Positions 33,557 through 45,204 of a DNA stretch of 64,000 nucleotides are shown here, in pieces. Below the pieces are notes generated by a model. That model did not search any database. It was given only the letters and a program-made list of their open reading frames with translations, and had not been told where the DNA came from. The translations under genes were made by a program, and so were the position numbers. The DNA is from Mantis religiosa (taxonomy: Eukaryota; Arthropoda; Insecta; Mantodea; Mantidae), in assembly GCA_030765055.1 (NCBI GenBank), contig CM060958.1, positions 75,784,985 to 75,848,984 on the forward strand. Direction: 5' to 3'. Every line of letters starts with the position of its first letter. The first letter of the stretch is position 1.

Positions 33557-33570
33557 ACTGAAGGGGATGA

Positions 33571-34490
33571 CATTTGGACAAACCAGAAATGTTTTATATC
33601 TGAAAGCAGACAAAGGAAACAAGGTAGTCATTATAGACCAAAACGATTACAACCAGCAAGTTGAACAACTACTACAAAATCCAGAATATACAACCCTAGC
33701 AAAAAATCCATTAAAGAGATACAGAGAAATCACTAGAAAAGCAATTAAAGAAAATAACAAATCCAGATAAGGTAAAAAACAGTGTAACTGTAAACAACCC
33801 CAATTTGCCAAAATTATACTGTCTACTGAAGATCCACAAGACAGACAATAGCATGTGGCCCATAATTAACAATATGTATTCCCTGACTTACAAACTGGCA
33901 AAATGGTTGGTGGAAGAATTTGATAAGTTTGAAAAGTTTGAACCGCTAAACATAAAAAATTCATTGAATCTGGTAAAGAAAACTGGAGAGATGAAGGTAT
34001 CCGATATCAAATCTCAGTTCACAAGCATTCCAGTTGAAAAAATAACAAAATTAATGAAAAGCTAGTTATCCAAAAGCAACATTGCAGATGATAAAATATA
34101 CGTAGAAGAATACATCAAACTAACCATCCTATGTATTGAACAAAACAGCTTCTTGTTCTCTAGCAAGATTTTCCAACAAACTACAGGCTTGGCCATGGGT
34201 AACCCTCGTTCTCCATTGTTAGCTAATCAGTTCATGAGTTATTTAGAAACATATATTACTAAAGCCTTTCCACAGGTTTTCAAATGTTAGCATAGATATG
34301 TTGATTATGTGTTTGAATAGCTCCTAAAAGACTAAACAATGATGCTATAAATATGCTAAACCTACAAAAAAAAAATCTATAGTTTTCACCACTGAAGTAA
34401 AACAGGATGGATGGCTACCTTTTCTAGATTTAATAATCATAAATCAAACAGGATTAGAATTTCGAATATACCAAAAAGCAATACATATAT
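33571..34490 (+). pseudogene. Decayed PLE (family D-like) reverse transcriptase
   Basis: Broken plus-strand frames show YLKADKGNKVVIIDQNDYN, YCLLKIHKTDNSMWPI, LAKWLVEEFDKFEKFEP, TTGLAMGNPRSPLLANQFMS and the C-terminal LPFLDL region. The catalytic YVDD region reads as decayed (YVDYVFE-like near 34297). Several frameshifts and stops. The LINE at 32572-33556 interrupts it. Confidence 0.8.
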
Positions 34491-34544
34491 ACAAATATAA
34501 CAATTTGTAACTTAAAACTTCACTTATCTTATAAGAAATGATGA

Positions 34545-34860
34545 CATGTTTCTTATAAATTGTTTGGGATCGCAATTTCATGGAAATTCTTCCACATCAC
34601 CAGCTGGAACCAACAAAACTGTCATCATCGTTACAAATGCTAGATGTTAATATGTTCTTGTTAGTACTACCAAAATCTTAAAATAAAACAAATTTAAAAA
34701 CAGAATCGACTGCCAGTATTTCAAAATTCACTATGCGATGTTTGTTTTATAAAATAAATACCTTTTCCCAAACCATTAAATCTATCGGACCATTTTATTG
34801 TTCTAATAATTTAACTTCTGGATTTATTTCATGGTTAAATGACCAAAAATGATCTGCAGT
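34545..34860 (-). pseudogene. Decayed PLE 3' end
   Basis: The minus strand shows a broken C-terminus: an HFW-NHEINPEVKLL-like stretch, WEKVF, then HRIVNFEI. A GAAACATGTC block near 34550 suggests the remains of a hammerhead. No intact frame. Confidence 0.65.
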
Positions 34861-35468
34861 TTTTATATATTTAAAATGTTCAATTTTTTTTTATTTATAC
34901 AAATTAAGAGAAAACAAGTTCTTGCTAGTCAAAATTTAAGTGAAAATAATAAATCACTGATTAAATTGAAATGTAGCAAAATATTACAAAATTTAGATAA
35001 ATATCAATCTAAGAGAAATAGTAATACTAAACATATTATTAAATCATTAAATCAAAAAGATATAATTTTCACTAAAGTAGATAAGGTAATAGAATTGTAA
35101 TTTTAGATAAATCCAATTATATTAATAGAGTAAAACTTTTGCTTCAAGGTGAAGACTTCATAAAAATTAATCTTGTATTTCAAATTTTAATAAAATGCTT
35201 AATGACCTGAAAATTATATAAAAAAAACATTTAGTAAATGTTAGTAACCCTATTTTACCTAGAATATATGCTCTTCATAAACCTGGAAATAAAATGAGAC
35301 CTTTTTGTAAATGTATAAATTCACCAACTTTTAATTTAGCTAAATGGTTACATAAAAAAATTAGTTATTTTGATAAATTTGAGAGTTTAAGTATTAAAAA
35401 TTATTTTGAATTAGTTAAAAAGATTGAAAATGTTATATTATCTAAAACTGATAAAACTTTAGTTAATT
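34861..35468 (+). pseudogene. Decayed PLE N-terminal / reverse transcriptase start
   Basis: Plus-strand frames encode a very AT-rich PLE start: IIKSLNQKDIIFTKVDK, then NPILPRIYALHKPGNKMRPF, INSPTFNLAKWLHKKISYFD and SLSIKNYFELVKKIEN. It stops where a SINE begins. Codon use is strikingly AT-biased compared with families A-C. Confidence 0.75.
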
Positions 35469-35935
35469 GATGGAAATTAATCATTTCTTTGCACTAGCCG
35501 TATATAGGCTAAGGTTGTTGATAGATAGTCAACATGAAAAATTCAATGCTATGGCCGGGATTTGGACCACGGATCTCCTGGTTTCCGTCCAGTCGCTCTA
35601 ACCCATTGAGCTACCATGGCCAACATGCCGCCCTGACATTAAATTCTCCATTTGACTTGTATATTTCCCCGGTAGACCACTAGGGGCTCTTGCATACACC
35701 GTTTGTGGCGACTTACTATCGTAAGTACTTGAGTCCCAGGCTTCATCATTTAATTCTTATTATTTTAGTTAATTGATGGAAATTAATCATTTCTTCACAC
35801 TAGCCGTATATAGGCTAAAGTTGTTGATAGATAGTCAACATGAAAAATTCAATGCCATGGCCAGGATTTGAACCACGGATCTCCTGGTTTCATTCCAGTC
35901 GCTCTAACCCATGGAGCTACCAATTGCCCAAATGT
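35468..35935 (-). mobile_element. Two tandem SINE family 2 copies
   Basis: 35468-35760 and 35766-35935 both begin with TTAATTGATGGAAATTAATC and the block AGCCGTATATAGGCTAA, then carry the minus-strand tRNA-like part (GGTAGCTCAATGGGTTAGAGC box A-like; GTGGTCCAAATCCCGGCC box B-like). The first copy has the complete 5' head (GCCGCCCTGACATTAAATTC, GGTAGACCACTAGGGGCTC). The second is truncated in the head. Confidence 0.85.
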
Positions 35936-36272
35936 TGCTCAATAAATATTTGTGCCCTTTAACTGTTTACGGTTCCTCAGCACTTCCCATTTGAATCTCA
36001 TTGATGCTGTTTTCACTATTATTGGTCTTGGTTTCGGTCCAAATATTCCTATTCTACTATCTTCCTCCTATTCAACTATCTCCCATCCTGCCATATTTAG
36101 TTTCAGTTTCTGTTGAAATAGAACTTCTACATTCTACCATACTGTCGGTCTCTTCCCTCTTCTAATCCAAATATTAATCAGATTTAGTTTCCATTTCCCT
36201 TCCTCTAAATTTTCCTATCGGGTTAATCTGCCTTTACATTCTTTTATTTATTCCTTTACTTCGTCTTCAAAT
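35936..36272. other. Intron sequence without recognised features
   Basis: Pyrimidine-rich plus strand; nothing supported. Confidence 0.4.
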
Positions 36273-36335
36273 TTCTCTTATGCTCAAAAGTGAATTAGAG
36301 AAAATATTGACACAGTCACTCACACTGTTTTTTCA

Positions 36336-36376
36336 CAGGACATGTTTCAAGAGCTTTTGCTCTTACCATCAGCTGG
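36336..36376 (-). ncRNA. Hammerhead-like motif of PLE-D, one core change
   Basis: On the minus strand: CCAG, then CTGATGG (36372-36366; last A of the core is G), stem II AAGAGC-AAAA-GCTCTT, GAAAC, AT, GTC, then CTGTG. The element's stop TGA shares the G of GAAA. It matches the motif at 47747-47789, where the core is exact. Confidence 0.5.
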
Positions 36377-38466
36377 AACTCGACTGGTGCAGATTGTAGT
36401 GATTTCCTCTTTCTGCGTATCGTTGATAGATGGCGTGATGTACTTGTCATAGATGTCCCGTGGTGGAGTTTCAAAATTCATGACTCTATGAGAATTTTTG
36501 TTAATGAAAATTTTTTCCCATACAGAAAGGTCTATGGGGTGATTAACGTATTTTATTAGAGATGTTTCCAAGTTGATGTTATGTCTGGTATTTCAAAAAT
36601 GAAAAGCCACTGCTGATTTTTCTGTTTCACCATTTTTAATGTTTCTTATATGTTCTTTAGTTCTGATGTTAATATTTTATTTTGTTTTTCCTATATAAAT
36701 TTTAGGGCAAGTTTCACATTTAATCTCATAGATTCCTGGTTTTTCTTTGGTAGTAATTGAATTTTTTTTTTGGGGGGGGGGGGGGGCCTTTTAGCAAATT
36801 TCTGATTTTAAATCTATTTTGAGGTGCAAGAATTATGTTGTGTATTGAGAAGATTTTTTGGAATTTATTATAGGCTGATGGATGGATGGTAAATTTTTAA
36901 AAAAAATTTCTCTCTTTTTCTCCTGTAGGTTCCAGGGTGGTGGTTTCTTTTATTTTCTTAGCTTTGTTGAGTCTCTTAACTGTTTTGTCCACTAAATTTG
37001 GGTTGAAACCGTTGGACATAGCTACTTTTTTCATATGTAGGTATTCTTCTTGATAATCCTCTCTGTTTAGTGGAAAATTGATCATCCAAAAGATTAAACT
37101 GTTGAAAATGGCATGTTAGTGTTGTTTTGGGTTGAAACTGTTGTTCTTAATATAATTATCTGTGTGTGTTGGTTTCCTGTAAATACCAAAAGTGAGTTTT
37201 TTGTTCATTTTTTTTTTATCTTGATGTCCAAACAGGGGAGCACACCATCCTCTTCTGTTTCCAATGTAAATTTTATAGCTGGATTTTGTATATTCAAAAG
37301 TCTAAGACCTTCTTGTATGAGTTTTTAGGTACTATTGCAAAAATGTCATCAACATTAACGATACCTAACTTTGAAATAACTTGGAAAAGTTTTTGTGATA
37401 TGTGTTTCAAAAGCACTCATAAATAAATCTGCTAAGAAGGGTTGCCCATAGCTAGGCTCATTTTTTGTTTATAGATCTGTCCATTAAAGCTGAAAAAAAT
37501 TCTGATTGATACAAATTTCTGTAAGTTGTGAAAGTTCTTCTATTTCTTCACATGTTACTTGTATTGATTCCAGCCATTTTTTTGAGAATTGGAATAAGCT
37601 CATTGGTAGGTATACTTGGGTATAAAGAAATGATGTCAAAAGAAACTAAAGCATCTGTAGAGTTGATCTTTGTATTCTTCAGGAGATTTATCAATTCAAA
37701 CAAGTTTTTGATACTTAAATTTTCAAATTATATGAAGGATCTGAAGATTTTAACCAGCCAGTTTGATAATTGGTAAGTGGGTGCATCAATGTTGTTTGAG
37801 GGTAATTTCAGGTTTATGTATTTGGGGTAAAGCATACTGTATGGTATTTTTGGATTGTTTATTTTATTGTTCAATTTTACTTTTTTAGTCATGATTTTAT
37901 TATTTTTAATTGCTAATTCCACAGATTTACATGCTTTCTTTAATGGGTTGTTTTCTACTTTAACAAATTCTTTTCCCTTTAAAATATTGTCCATTTTTTT
38001 GAGATAGTCTTCTTCGTCCAATATTACTATTTTGTTACCTTTATCTGCTTTTGTGTAAACTACTGGTTTTTCGATACCCGTTTTTCATTTAAATTTTTTA
38101 GTAATTTTTTATATATCTTTTTGAATTTGCATTTTGAATATAATCTAAAGTTTCCATGCACTGTGTTTTAATCATAGATTTTTGATTTTCAGGCAAATTA
38201 TATATTGCTATTTCAATGTCCACGATATAGTTTTCAATGTTTTTTGTGCAATCTACACACCTTTTTAGGCCTTTGTTTAGAAAATTTATTGCTTTTTCCG
38301 TGAAGTTGCATGTGGATAGGTTCGTAACATTGTTAGGTTTTTGACTTGAGAGTAATAAATCTTGTTTTTTATGTGGATTTGGTCCTTGCTTCTTTTGAAG
38401 ATTGATGAATTTTTGTTTCAAGATGGCCGTTTTCTTACGCATTTTCAAAATAAGAATTGACAACAT
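36347..38466 (-). pseudogene. PLE-D reverse transcriptase / GIY-YIG protein, broken
   Basis: The N-terminal frame 38466-38098 is open (MLSILILKMRKKTAILKQKF), ending in TQCMETLDYIQNANSKRY. The reverse transcriptase (38021-37300) is spread over several frames: MDEEDYLKKMDNILKGKEF, then LPSNNIDAPTYQLSNWLVK, and a decayed catalytic segment near 37340. A run of G with T-rich flanks (36760-36786) interrupts the endonuclease region. The last frame, 36571-36347, holds LSVWEKIFINKNSHRVMNFE and a tail ending VPADGKSKSS. It cannot make protein. Confidence 0.8.
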
Positions 38467-38720
38467 ATTGTTTTATAAGTTAGACCACATGGCCGGGTTC
38501 ATAGATTTCGAAATTTTTAAAAGCAGTTTGTATATTTTTAATTCTGTGGAATGTAACGAATGGTAGTGGTGGTTTATTTCCATTTTAACTCAATTCACTT
38601 TTTTGCTAAGTTGTGCTTCACAACTACATTTCTTTCAATTTTATACTTCTCTTATGCTGTTTATCATCCCGTTAAACTGTTCGCCAATCTTCTTGTCGAT
38701 TCTGTTTTCCCATCTCCTTC

Positions 38721-39276
<556 letters not shown>

Positions 39277-39516
39277 GTAATTTATGTCCTCCAACGTTAA
39301 GTCATATCATCTCAGATGATGAATGAATTGGGTGAAATGATGCTCAAAGGAGTCCAGGATCCATGGAGCTTACAGTTACCCGATATTTGTCTTGAAGGAT
39401 AAGGGAAAACCCCGGGAAAAAACCTTATCCAGGTAACTCACCCTGCCCGAGATTCGAACTCGAGACCTCTTGAACGTAAGGCAGACATGCTACCATCTAC
39501 GCTACCGAGGTGGGCT
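39277..39516 (-). mobile_element. tRNA-derived SINE (family 1)
   Basis: Well preserved minus-strand copy: GCCCACCTCGGTAGCGTAGAT head, GAGTTCGAATCTCGGGCAGGG box B region, GGTTTTTTCCCGGGGTTTTCC, and a 3' end at GTTGGAGGACATAAATT. Confidence 0.9.
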
Positions 39517-39649
39517 GTGGCAGAGTTGTCTCATTGAAGTGAGGAAAAATGAACTAAGTGGTATAGCAACCACGAAACAGACAGAAGAACTTATAATAAG
39601 CCACAATGGCTTGGGAATGAGATTTAAAAAGAATGGAGGAAGTGGGAGA

Positions 39650-40150
39650 ATGTAGAACTAGAGATTATAACTAGAGGTGGAGGAAATAAAATTGAAGAAG
39701 ACAAAAATGGAAAGCAAAACAGAAAATTCTAAGACAACATCAGAAGATACAACCTAATAATTTTTGGTATGGAAGAGCAAACTAGAATGAGAACATTTCA
39801 GGGGACAAGGGAATTATTAACAAAAAGACTGGTATGAATATGAGATGCTCCAAACTAAGTGATGCATTTAGAATTGAGAAACTGAATGGCATAAGAAACA
39901 TCTTGGTGAATTCATTAGTACAGAACTGACAGCGGAAATACTAAAATAAGCAAAGAGATTAAGAGGAATGTCCATTTATAACAAGAACCTATCATATGAA
40001 CAAAGGAAACAAAGAAAGGCTGACTGAATAAAAAAATAAGGTGAGGGGAAGAAGAAAGCATACAATGCATTCACAAGACATTTCAAATTGTGGATTGATC
40101 AGCAAATGGAAGAGGAAAAACATGACCTAAACAACATGAGCCAAAATATA
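39650..40150 (+). pseudogene. Decayed LINE ORF1-like fragment
   Basis: Broken plus-strand frames show RRYNLIIFGMEEQ, LSDAFRIEKLNGIRNILV and, in other frames, a K-RGMSIYNKNLSYEQRKQRK-like stretch. These follow the order NNLIIFG, ..RIG....RPI.V.F, LKGT.I.I..DLT...R seen in ORF1 of many non-LTR elements. Frames shift repeatedly. Confidence 0.5.
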
Positions 40151-41395
40151 AAAAAAAAATTGGAAGGGCAATAAACTGTAAGAATATCACCGATACTACA
40201 GTAATATATATGAAGCAGGAAAACCTGATGACTACAATTAGTGGCAGTGCTTCGTCATAAAGAGGGAATAACCAGAGGGCAGAGACACTGGGAGAATCGG
40301 CAACATGAGTGGATGAAAACAATACAAAATGTATTAATAGATCAGTGAATGCAAAAAAGCAGATTAATACAAAAATGACAGCACAACAAATGTCAGAAGA
40401 CACTGATAGAGAAGGAGTAGAGTACAGGAGTAGAGGAAAAGGAGGGGAATGGTGACGGAAGACTGTGGGGGAGAGAAGGGATGATTAACATGGAGTGAAA
40501 GTTACAGCAGTAGAAAGCAAACATTTTGGTGCAAACTCCAAGACAACGGGTGATAAATACAGAAGCAAATAAGATCTGATATATGGAAAGTTTAAATGGG
40601 TAGATAAGAAAACAGAAAAAATACTTCTTTTGGATGGAGAAGGGAAGAAATAAGCAAAATAAGATGTGTAAGATATGGAGGGATGAAAAAGGTGAATTGC
40701 AAACAGAAGAGAGAACTGATGTTACAGTATACAATGAACTAAAGATATCAAAGGAAATCTGGAGTAGTGACAAGAGAAAGCAGTGAAGAAAGAAATCATG
40801 ATGAAAGTGGAAAGTGAAAGGGGTAATAAGTGAAGCAAATGTGTAATGGCGATGTGAAAAGTGGTTCACCTTGATCAAGAAGTAAAGTGCAAAAGAAAGG
40901 CAATAAAGAGATGAAATTAAGAAAGTGAGAATTAATTTGAAATTAATAAAGGTGCATGTTAGATATAACAGTATTATAGCAAGTAATGCATTTTAGTAAG
41001 GGAAAGATAAAATAATGTTGGTAATTACAGAAAACATTATGAAAGATACACAAGTGAGAAGGCAGACATGGAAGGGAGGATAGAGAGAAATAATTAAATA
41101 GGGGTAAAAATGATTTGAGAAGATATAAAGAAAATTGCATAATAAGAGATAAGTTGAAAAAGAGGGAAAGTAAATAAAGTAGGGATACAATATAAAATAA
41201 AATGGAAATAAAGAGGAAAGTGTGAGCAGTATATATTAGGGAAACAGTAGGAAATAAACGTGACCAAATGGAAATTAGAGCTGGAGAAAGGTTGCAATAC
41301 ATAATACAACTGTGCAAATATCTATTCTGAAGTTTTCTTTTTTTATTTTGTTTCCCTTTTATCAATTCTTGGCAGCATAAATAAATAAGTACACA
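40151..41395. other. Purine-rich intron stretch
   Basis: The plus strand is markedly A/G-rich for about 1.2 kb, giving long antisense frames rich in Phe, Leu, Ser and Ile. I see no protein motif. It may be more of the LINE that starts at 39650. Confidence 0.45.
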
Positions 41396-41462
41396 TCTGT
41401 GTACTTCACGTAAGTGAAGCAGATGTGTAATAAATATTACTCATCTATAAATTAATAAATAA
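41396..41462 (+). mobile_element. PLE family B terminal fragment
   Basis: CACGTAAGTGAAGCAGATGTG, then ACTCATCTATAAATTAATAA. It matches the terminal blocks at 23530 and 29245. Confidence 0.6.
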
Positions 41463-41931
41463 ATTTTGTTTAACAATGGTGCTTATTATACAGAATTATT
41501 TGTATTTTATTTAAATATGTTGTTCAAATAATTATTGCTATCATAATAATTATTATTTATATAGAGTTTCAGCTCTTAGTAGCATTGTTTATAGTTATTG
41601 TGTATTAAGATCCATGGTAATTTCTTATTTATGTTACGAATGCCAACATTTATGAATTTCACAGTATTCTGTAATTAATGTGTAATATTTGTAATAATTA
41701 AGGTCTTATTATCTGTCTCTTGAGTAAATTGACAAAATATTATTTATTTCATAGTAATAATGATGATAGTGATAATGATCTATTTACCACACTAAAGCAT
41801 GAATATTTTAATCTATGTATTAAACCAAAGTTGATGTTAATTTAATGTTCACTTTTGTCTACAACTGTTTGAAAGAAGTATGTAAATCATTATTTCTGAA
41901 ACCAGTTATCTGCACATTTTGCCTGCCTCGG
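41463..41931. other. AT-rich intron sequence
   Basis: Nothing supported. Confidence 0.4.
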
Positions 41932-42095
41932 TAGTGTAGATGGTACTGTATATGTCTCACGTTCAAGAGTTTGAATGTCGGTCAGGTTGAGTTATCTAGA
42001 TAAGGTTTCTTCCAGGGTTTTCCCTTATCATGAAAGACAAATGTCCATAAAGCTCTAAGCTCTATGAACAAAGGTTTGGGGAGGAAGCATCTGCA
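41932..42095 (+). mobile_element. tRNA-derived SINE (family 1), partial
   Basis: Plus-strand head GCCTCGGTAGTGTAGATGG, then the box B-like region is damaged (GAGTTTGAATGTCGG). The body runs to the ATAAAGCTCTAAGCTCTATG area, where the 3' third is lost. Confidence 0.8.
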
Positions 42096-42309
42096 ACACT
42101 CCATCTGGAAATAAAAGACCTTAGTTCTGCCCTTCATATTCTCATCTCATCCTTTCTTCAGATTTTCTATTTCTTAATTCACTGTAATACCTTCCCTTAC
42201 TTCCCATGAAGCAAGCAATTAGAATGCAAATTTCACTCCATTATATGGTTTTAAAATAAATGGGAATTCTGTTTATAAGAATCCTTCAAGACCTGGTAGC
42301 ACTACTGCT

Positions 42310-43190
42310 TTCTGTCATGTATACTGAAACACAGAGATAATTACATAAAGAAAAATGAATACAACCCAGTTTCACATCAACTAGCTGCCTTTATAAGTCT
42401 AATTCACCGGCTATACAACATCCCACTGAGTAAGGAGGAATTTTTGAAAGAACAACACATAAAAGATATGGCAGTATTAAATGGATTCAACCCAGCCATC
42501 ATAAGGAATATGATGAAAAGAAAGGAAAAACTCAAGATAATACCAAAAAAGACCACTCTCACACCGTTTAAAAACACAAACTGGCAATACAGAAAATTCA
42601 CCTACCATCCATGGGCTTTTAGAAAATTTGAATAAATCTTGAACAAAATTTTTTGAGTTTGCTTCAAAAGACTAAACTTAAAACTAGCACCCCAAAACAA
42701 ATTCAGTCTGAAGAACCTGCTAAATAAACCACTAAAAGTTCAATCCCCAACACTTTGAAATCGGGAATTTATCAGATAAACTGTGAAACCTGCGATAAAA
42801 AGCTACATAGGAAAAACTAAGAGAAACTTGTTAACCAGGCAAAAATAACATCAGAGGAACATAAAGTTGAAACAAACAGAAAAATCAGCAGTGTCACACC
42901 ATTTTTGGACAGAAAACCACAATATTGGCTATAACATAAAACTGTTAAAATCTTTTAGTACACCCATAGAATTGGATATTTGGGAAAAAGTATTCATAAT
43001 CAAAAACTGGGAAAAAGTTATAAATTATGAAATCTCGGCATTAAATGAAATATTAAAACTTAGTGCCCCTAACACCAGGTGGCAGAGGGATCAGAGCACC
43101 ATAGTAGTGGAGGAAGAAGAATGTTCATTTAGTCACCAAACAGCTGAGGATGAGATCAAATGATCTTGAAAATGTTTCAATTATACAACA
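42310..43190 (+). pseudogene. Decayed PLE C-terminal half
   Basis: Plus-strand pieces: DNYIKKNEYNPVSHQLAAFI, RKFTYHPWAFRKFE, LAPQNKFSLKNLLNKP, GIYQINCETCDKK and SAVSHHFWTENHNIGYNIK, then WEKVFIIKN. Frameshifts separate them. A hammerhead-like block near 43140-43180 (CTGAGGA, GAGATC-AAAT-GATCTT, GAAA) has one core change. Confidence 0.8.
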
Positions 43191-43225
43191 TAGTATGTGA
43201 AGTTGAGTGTAAACATAGTGACTCG

Positions 43226-43475
43226 AGGCCACGCCGTGGCTCAGTGGTTAGACTGCTTGGCTCTCACCAAGGCGGCCCGGGTTCGATCCCAGGCGACCGC
43301 AAAGTGAGATTTGTGGTGAACAACACGGCGTTGGGGCGGGTTTTCTCCGGGACCTCCGGTTTCCCCCGCCATCTCATTCCACCGGTGCTCCATATTCATC
43401 TCATGCATCATCAGTGTCACCGCCTGCGGTGCCGTATGTAGTAAAAGCGGGCGTTAAACACTATACATTTCATTT
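43226..43475 (+). mobile_element. tRNA-derived SINE (family 4)
   Basis: A 250-bp, GC-rich insertion flanked by the 12-bp duplication CATAGTGACTCG (43214-43225 and 43476-43487). The tRNA-like head has GTGGCTCAGTGGTTAGAC (box A) and GGGTTCGATCCC (box B), both excellent. The middle GGGTTTTCTCCGGGACCTCC resembles a central domain found in several invertebrate SINEs. Confidence 0.9.
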
Positions 43476-43487
43476 CATAGTGACTCG

Positions 43488-44263
43488 TAAATCAAACTCT
43501 AAAATGAAGAATACTTCACAGTTAATAATGCTTCTGCTTTTAATATTTATAAAAAATACTCTTACAAAAAATAGAAACCTATATCCTGCACTCACGGAAC
43601 ATAAGATAATTTACATGAGGAAGTTGACTATAATTCACATCACCCATTACTGAATGTTTATGTCCTTTACTGTACATGAGTTACTGATTATCATTACAGG
43701 TCACTAGTCTGCATGCTATATATTTTGCTGCAGCCCAGCGAGGGGATGACATTGATGACAAAGAGTGACAGAAGTATAGGTAAGATCAAGCTCGCCATAG
43801 CATAACAGTCAACAAATTATCGGAGTAAATTTGAAATGTAATCTTATAGTTATTACTGCAGTATAATTGAACTGTGATCTTAAATTAGCATGAAGTCTTA
43901 CATTATCATCATCCACAAATTACAAAATAATTTAATGCTTTATCAGGTATGCCAGAAAATCTTTTAATACTTTAAATCAGACACCAAAAAGCTGTAAAAA
44001 TGTGTTCAATGCCATAAAGCCATAAAAAGGCCTCCACTCCCATATGCTTTACAAATTGGAAAATACAGATCATATTTTCTGGAAAATCTGTTTGTAAAAA
44101 GAACAAAAAGAAAAAAAAACTCAATGTTAGAAGAAGAGTTATTTAAAAAAATTAAATAGCTTAAAGGTCATTACAATGTGAATTTTATAAACAAGTGAGA
44201 GATGTATAACACAAATTTACACATGTTTACAACTCTGGTCCATGTTTTAGCAATAGCTCTTAC
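43488..44263. other. Intron sequence without recognised features
   Basis: Nothing supported. Confidence 0.4.
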
Positions 44264-44373
44264 CAATTTTCCAGCCTTTGTGTTGGATATCATTTGCAGC
44301 TGTGCATATGCTGCACCATGAACTTCTACTGGGAGAGCACAATGATAGCCTGTGCTTCCACTAAAATCATCAT
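44264..44373 (-). CDS. DCAF15: DCAF15 internal exon
   Basis: A 110-nt exon, acceptor ACAATTACAG and donor TTG/GTAAGA. The first two bases (AT) join the G from the previous exon to give Asp. The exon reads DDFSGSTGYHCALPVEVHGA, then AYAQLQMISNTKAGKL, and ends in phase 0. It starts the C-terminal conserved domain. The phase on both sides fits its neighbours, which is the main support. Confidence 0.85.
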
Positions 44374-45204
44374 CTGTAATTGTAAACATTTTGTTTAATT
44401 TAAAAAATGATAACATGTACACTGCTAGATCACTCCTAAATTAAACTTACAGGTTTACATTTATGGCTAGTTTACTGAAATGGTTGACTACAAAAGTCTT
44501 GCTATCATTTGTAATATTTGAAAATTGTGAAATTTAAATGAAACTTTCTTTCTCTTTACTAAGCCACTTCAATATAGTAAAGAACTGAAGTGACAATGGC
44601 ATGAACCTTCTTTGAATGACTTGCTGAGGACCATGGCAGCTCTCTAAAACAGCCAATGGTGCAACTAGTAAGTAAGTTGTACATCTGGTCATAGTGGCAT
44701 TATAACAAAAGGGGAGGATTAACTGCAGTACTTCAAACTCACAAGGAAGGGTACCAACTACTGCTGGCACATTCTGAATGTATAGTGTGATGAATACCCA
44801 ATATCAGAATATGCATACCTGCAAGCTACAGCAACATAGGAGCTATGAGATGAATATAAGACTATGAGTACACATAAAGAGAGGAATCCACATGCAGATT
44901 AAGTCTACATATGACTGAATATTGTAGATGAATGAGCAAATGCATTCAGTAATGTTTAAATAATTTAAACAAAATACATTATGCACCCATGGCAGTTCAA
45001 GTGTAGTACAGATAAGTAACCTGTGATTTAGACAAACATATCTCACAAAAAGACATCAAATGAGGACAAACTAAACAAAGTCATCTTTGAAACATTCTAC
45101 TTCTTAACTACTCCTGAAACAGAACTCACCTTCTGTATCGTTCTTTGAAATCAGATTTTGCAAAATTTGATTCATGTCCTGTGTAGCAGATAGGGAATAT
45201 CAGC
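44374..45204. other. Intron sequence without recognised features
   Basis: Nothing supported. Confidence 0.4.

Larger units (their letters stand above)
36285..38646 (-). mobile_element. Penelope-like element, family D, full length but decayed
   Basis: A 2362-bp insertion flanked by the 12-bp duplication TTCTCTTATGCT (36273-36284 and 38647-38658). Both ends have the PLE-D terminal repeat: GTGCTAAGTTGTGCTTCAC- and CTTTCAATTTTATAC-type blocks at 38600-38645, and AGTGAATTAGAGAAAATATTGACAC at the 3' side. Coding runs from about 38560 to 36347 with an N-terminal region, reverse transcriptase and endonuclease. Confidence 0.85.

Noticed and set aside
36760..36786. G run with T-rich flank as a G-quadruplex regulatory element
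   Set aside because: It interrupts a decayed PLE frame and has only one long G tract; more likely slippage or an assembly error.
40083..41365. Several antisense frames rich in Phe, Leu, Ser and Ile that look like membrane proteins
   Set aside because: They arise from a purine-rich plus strand; no conserved motif or start context.
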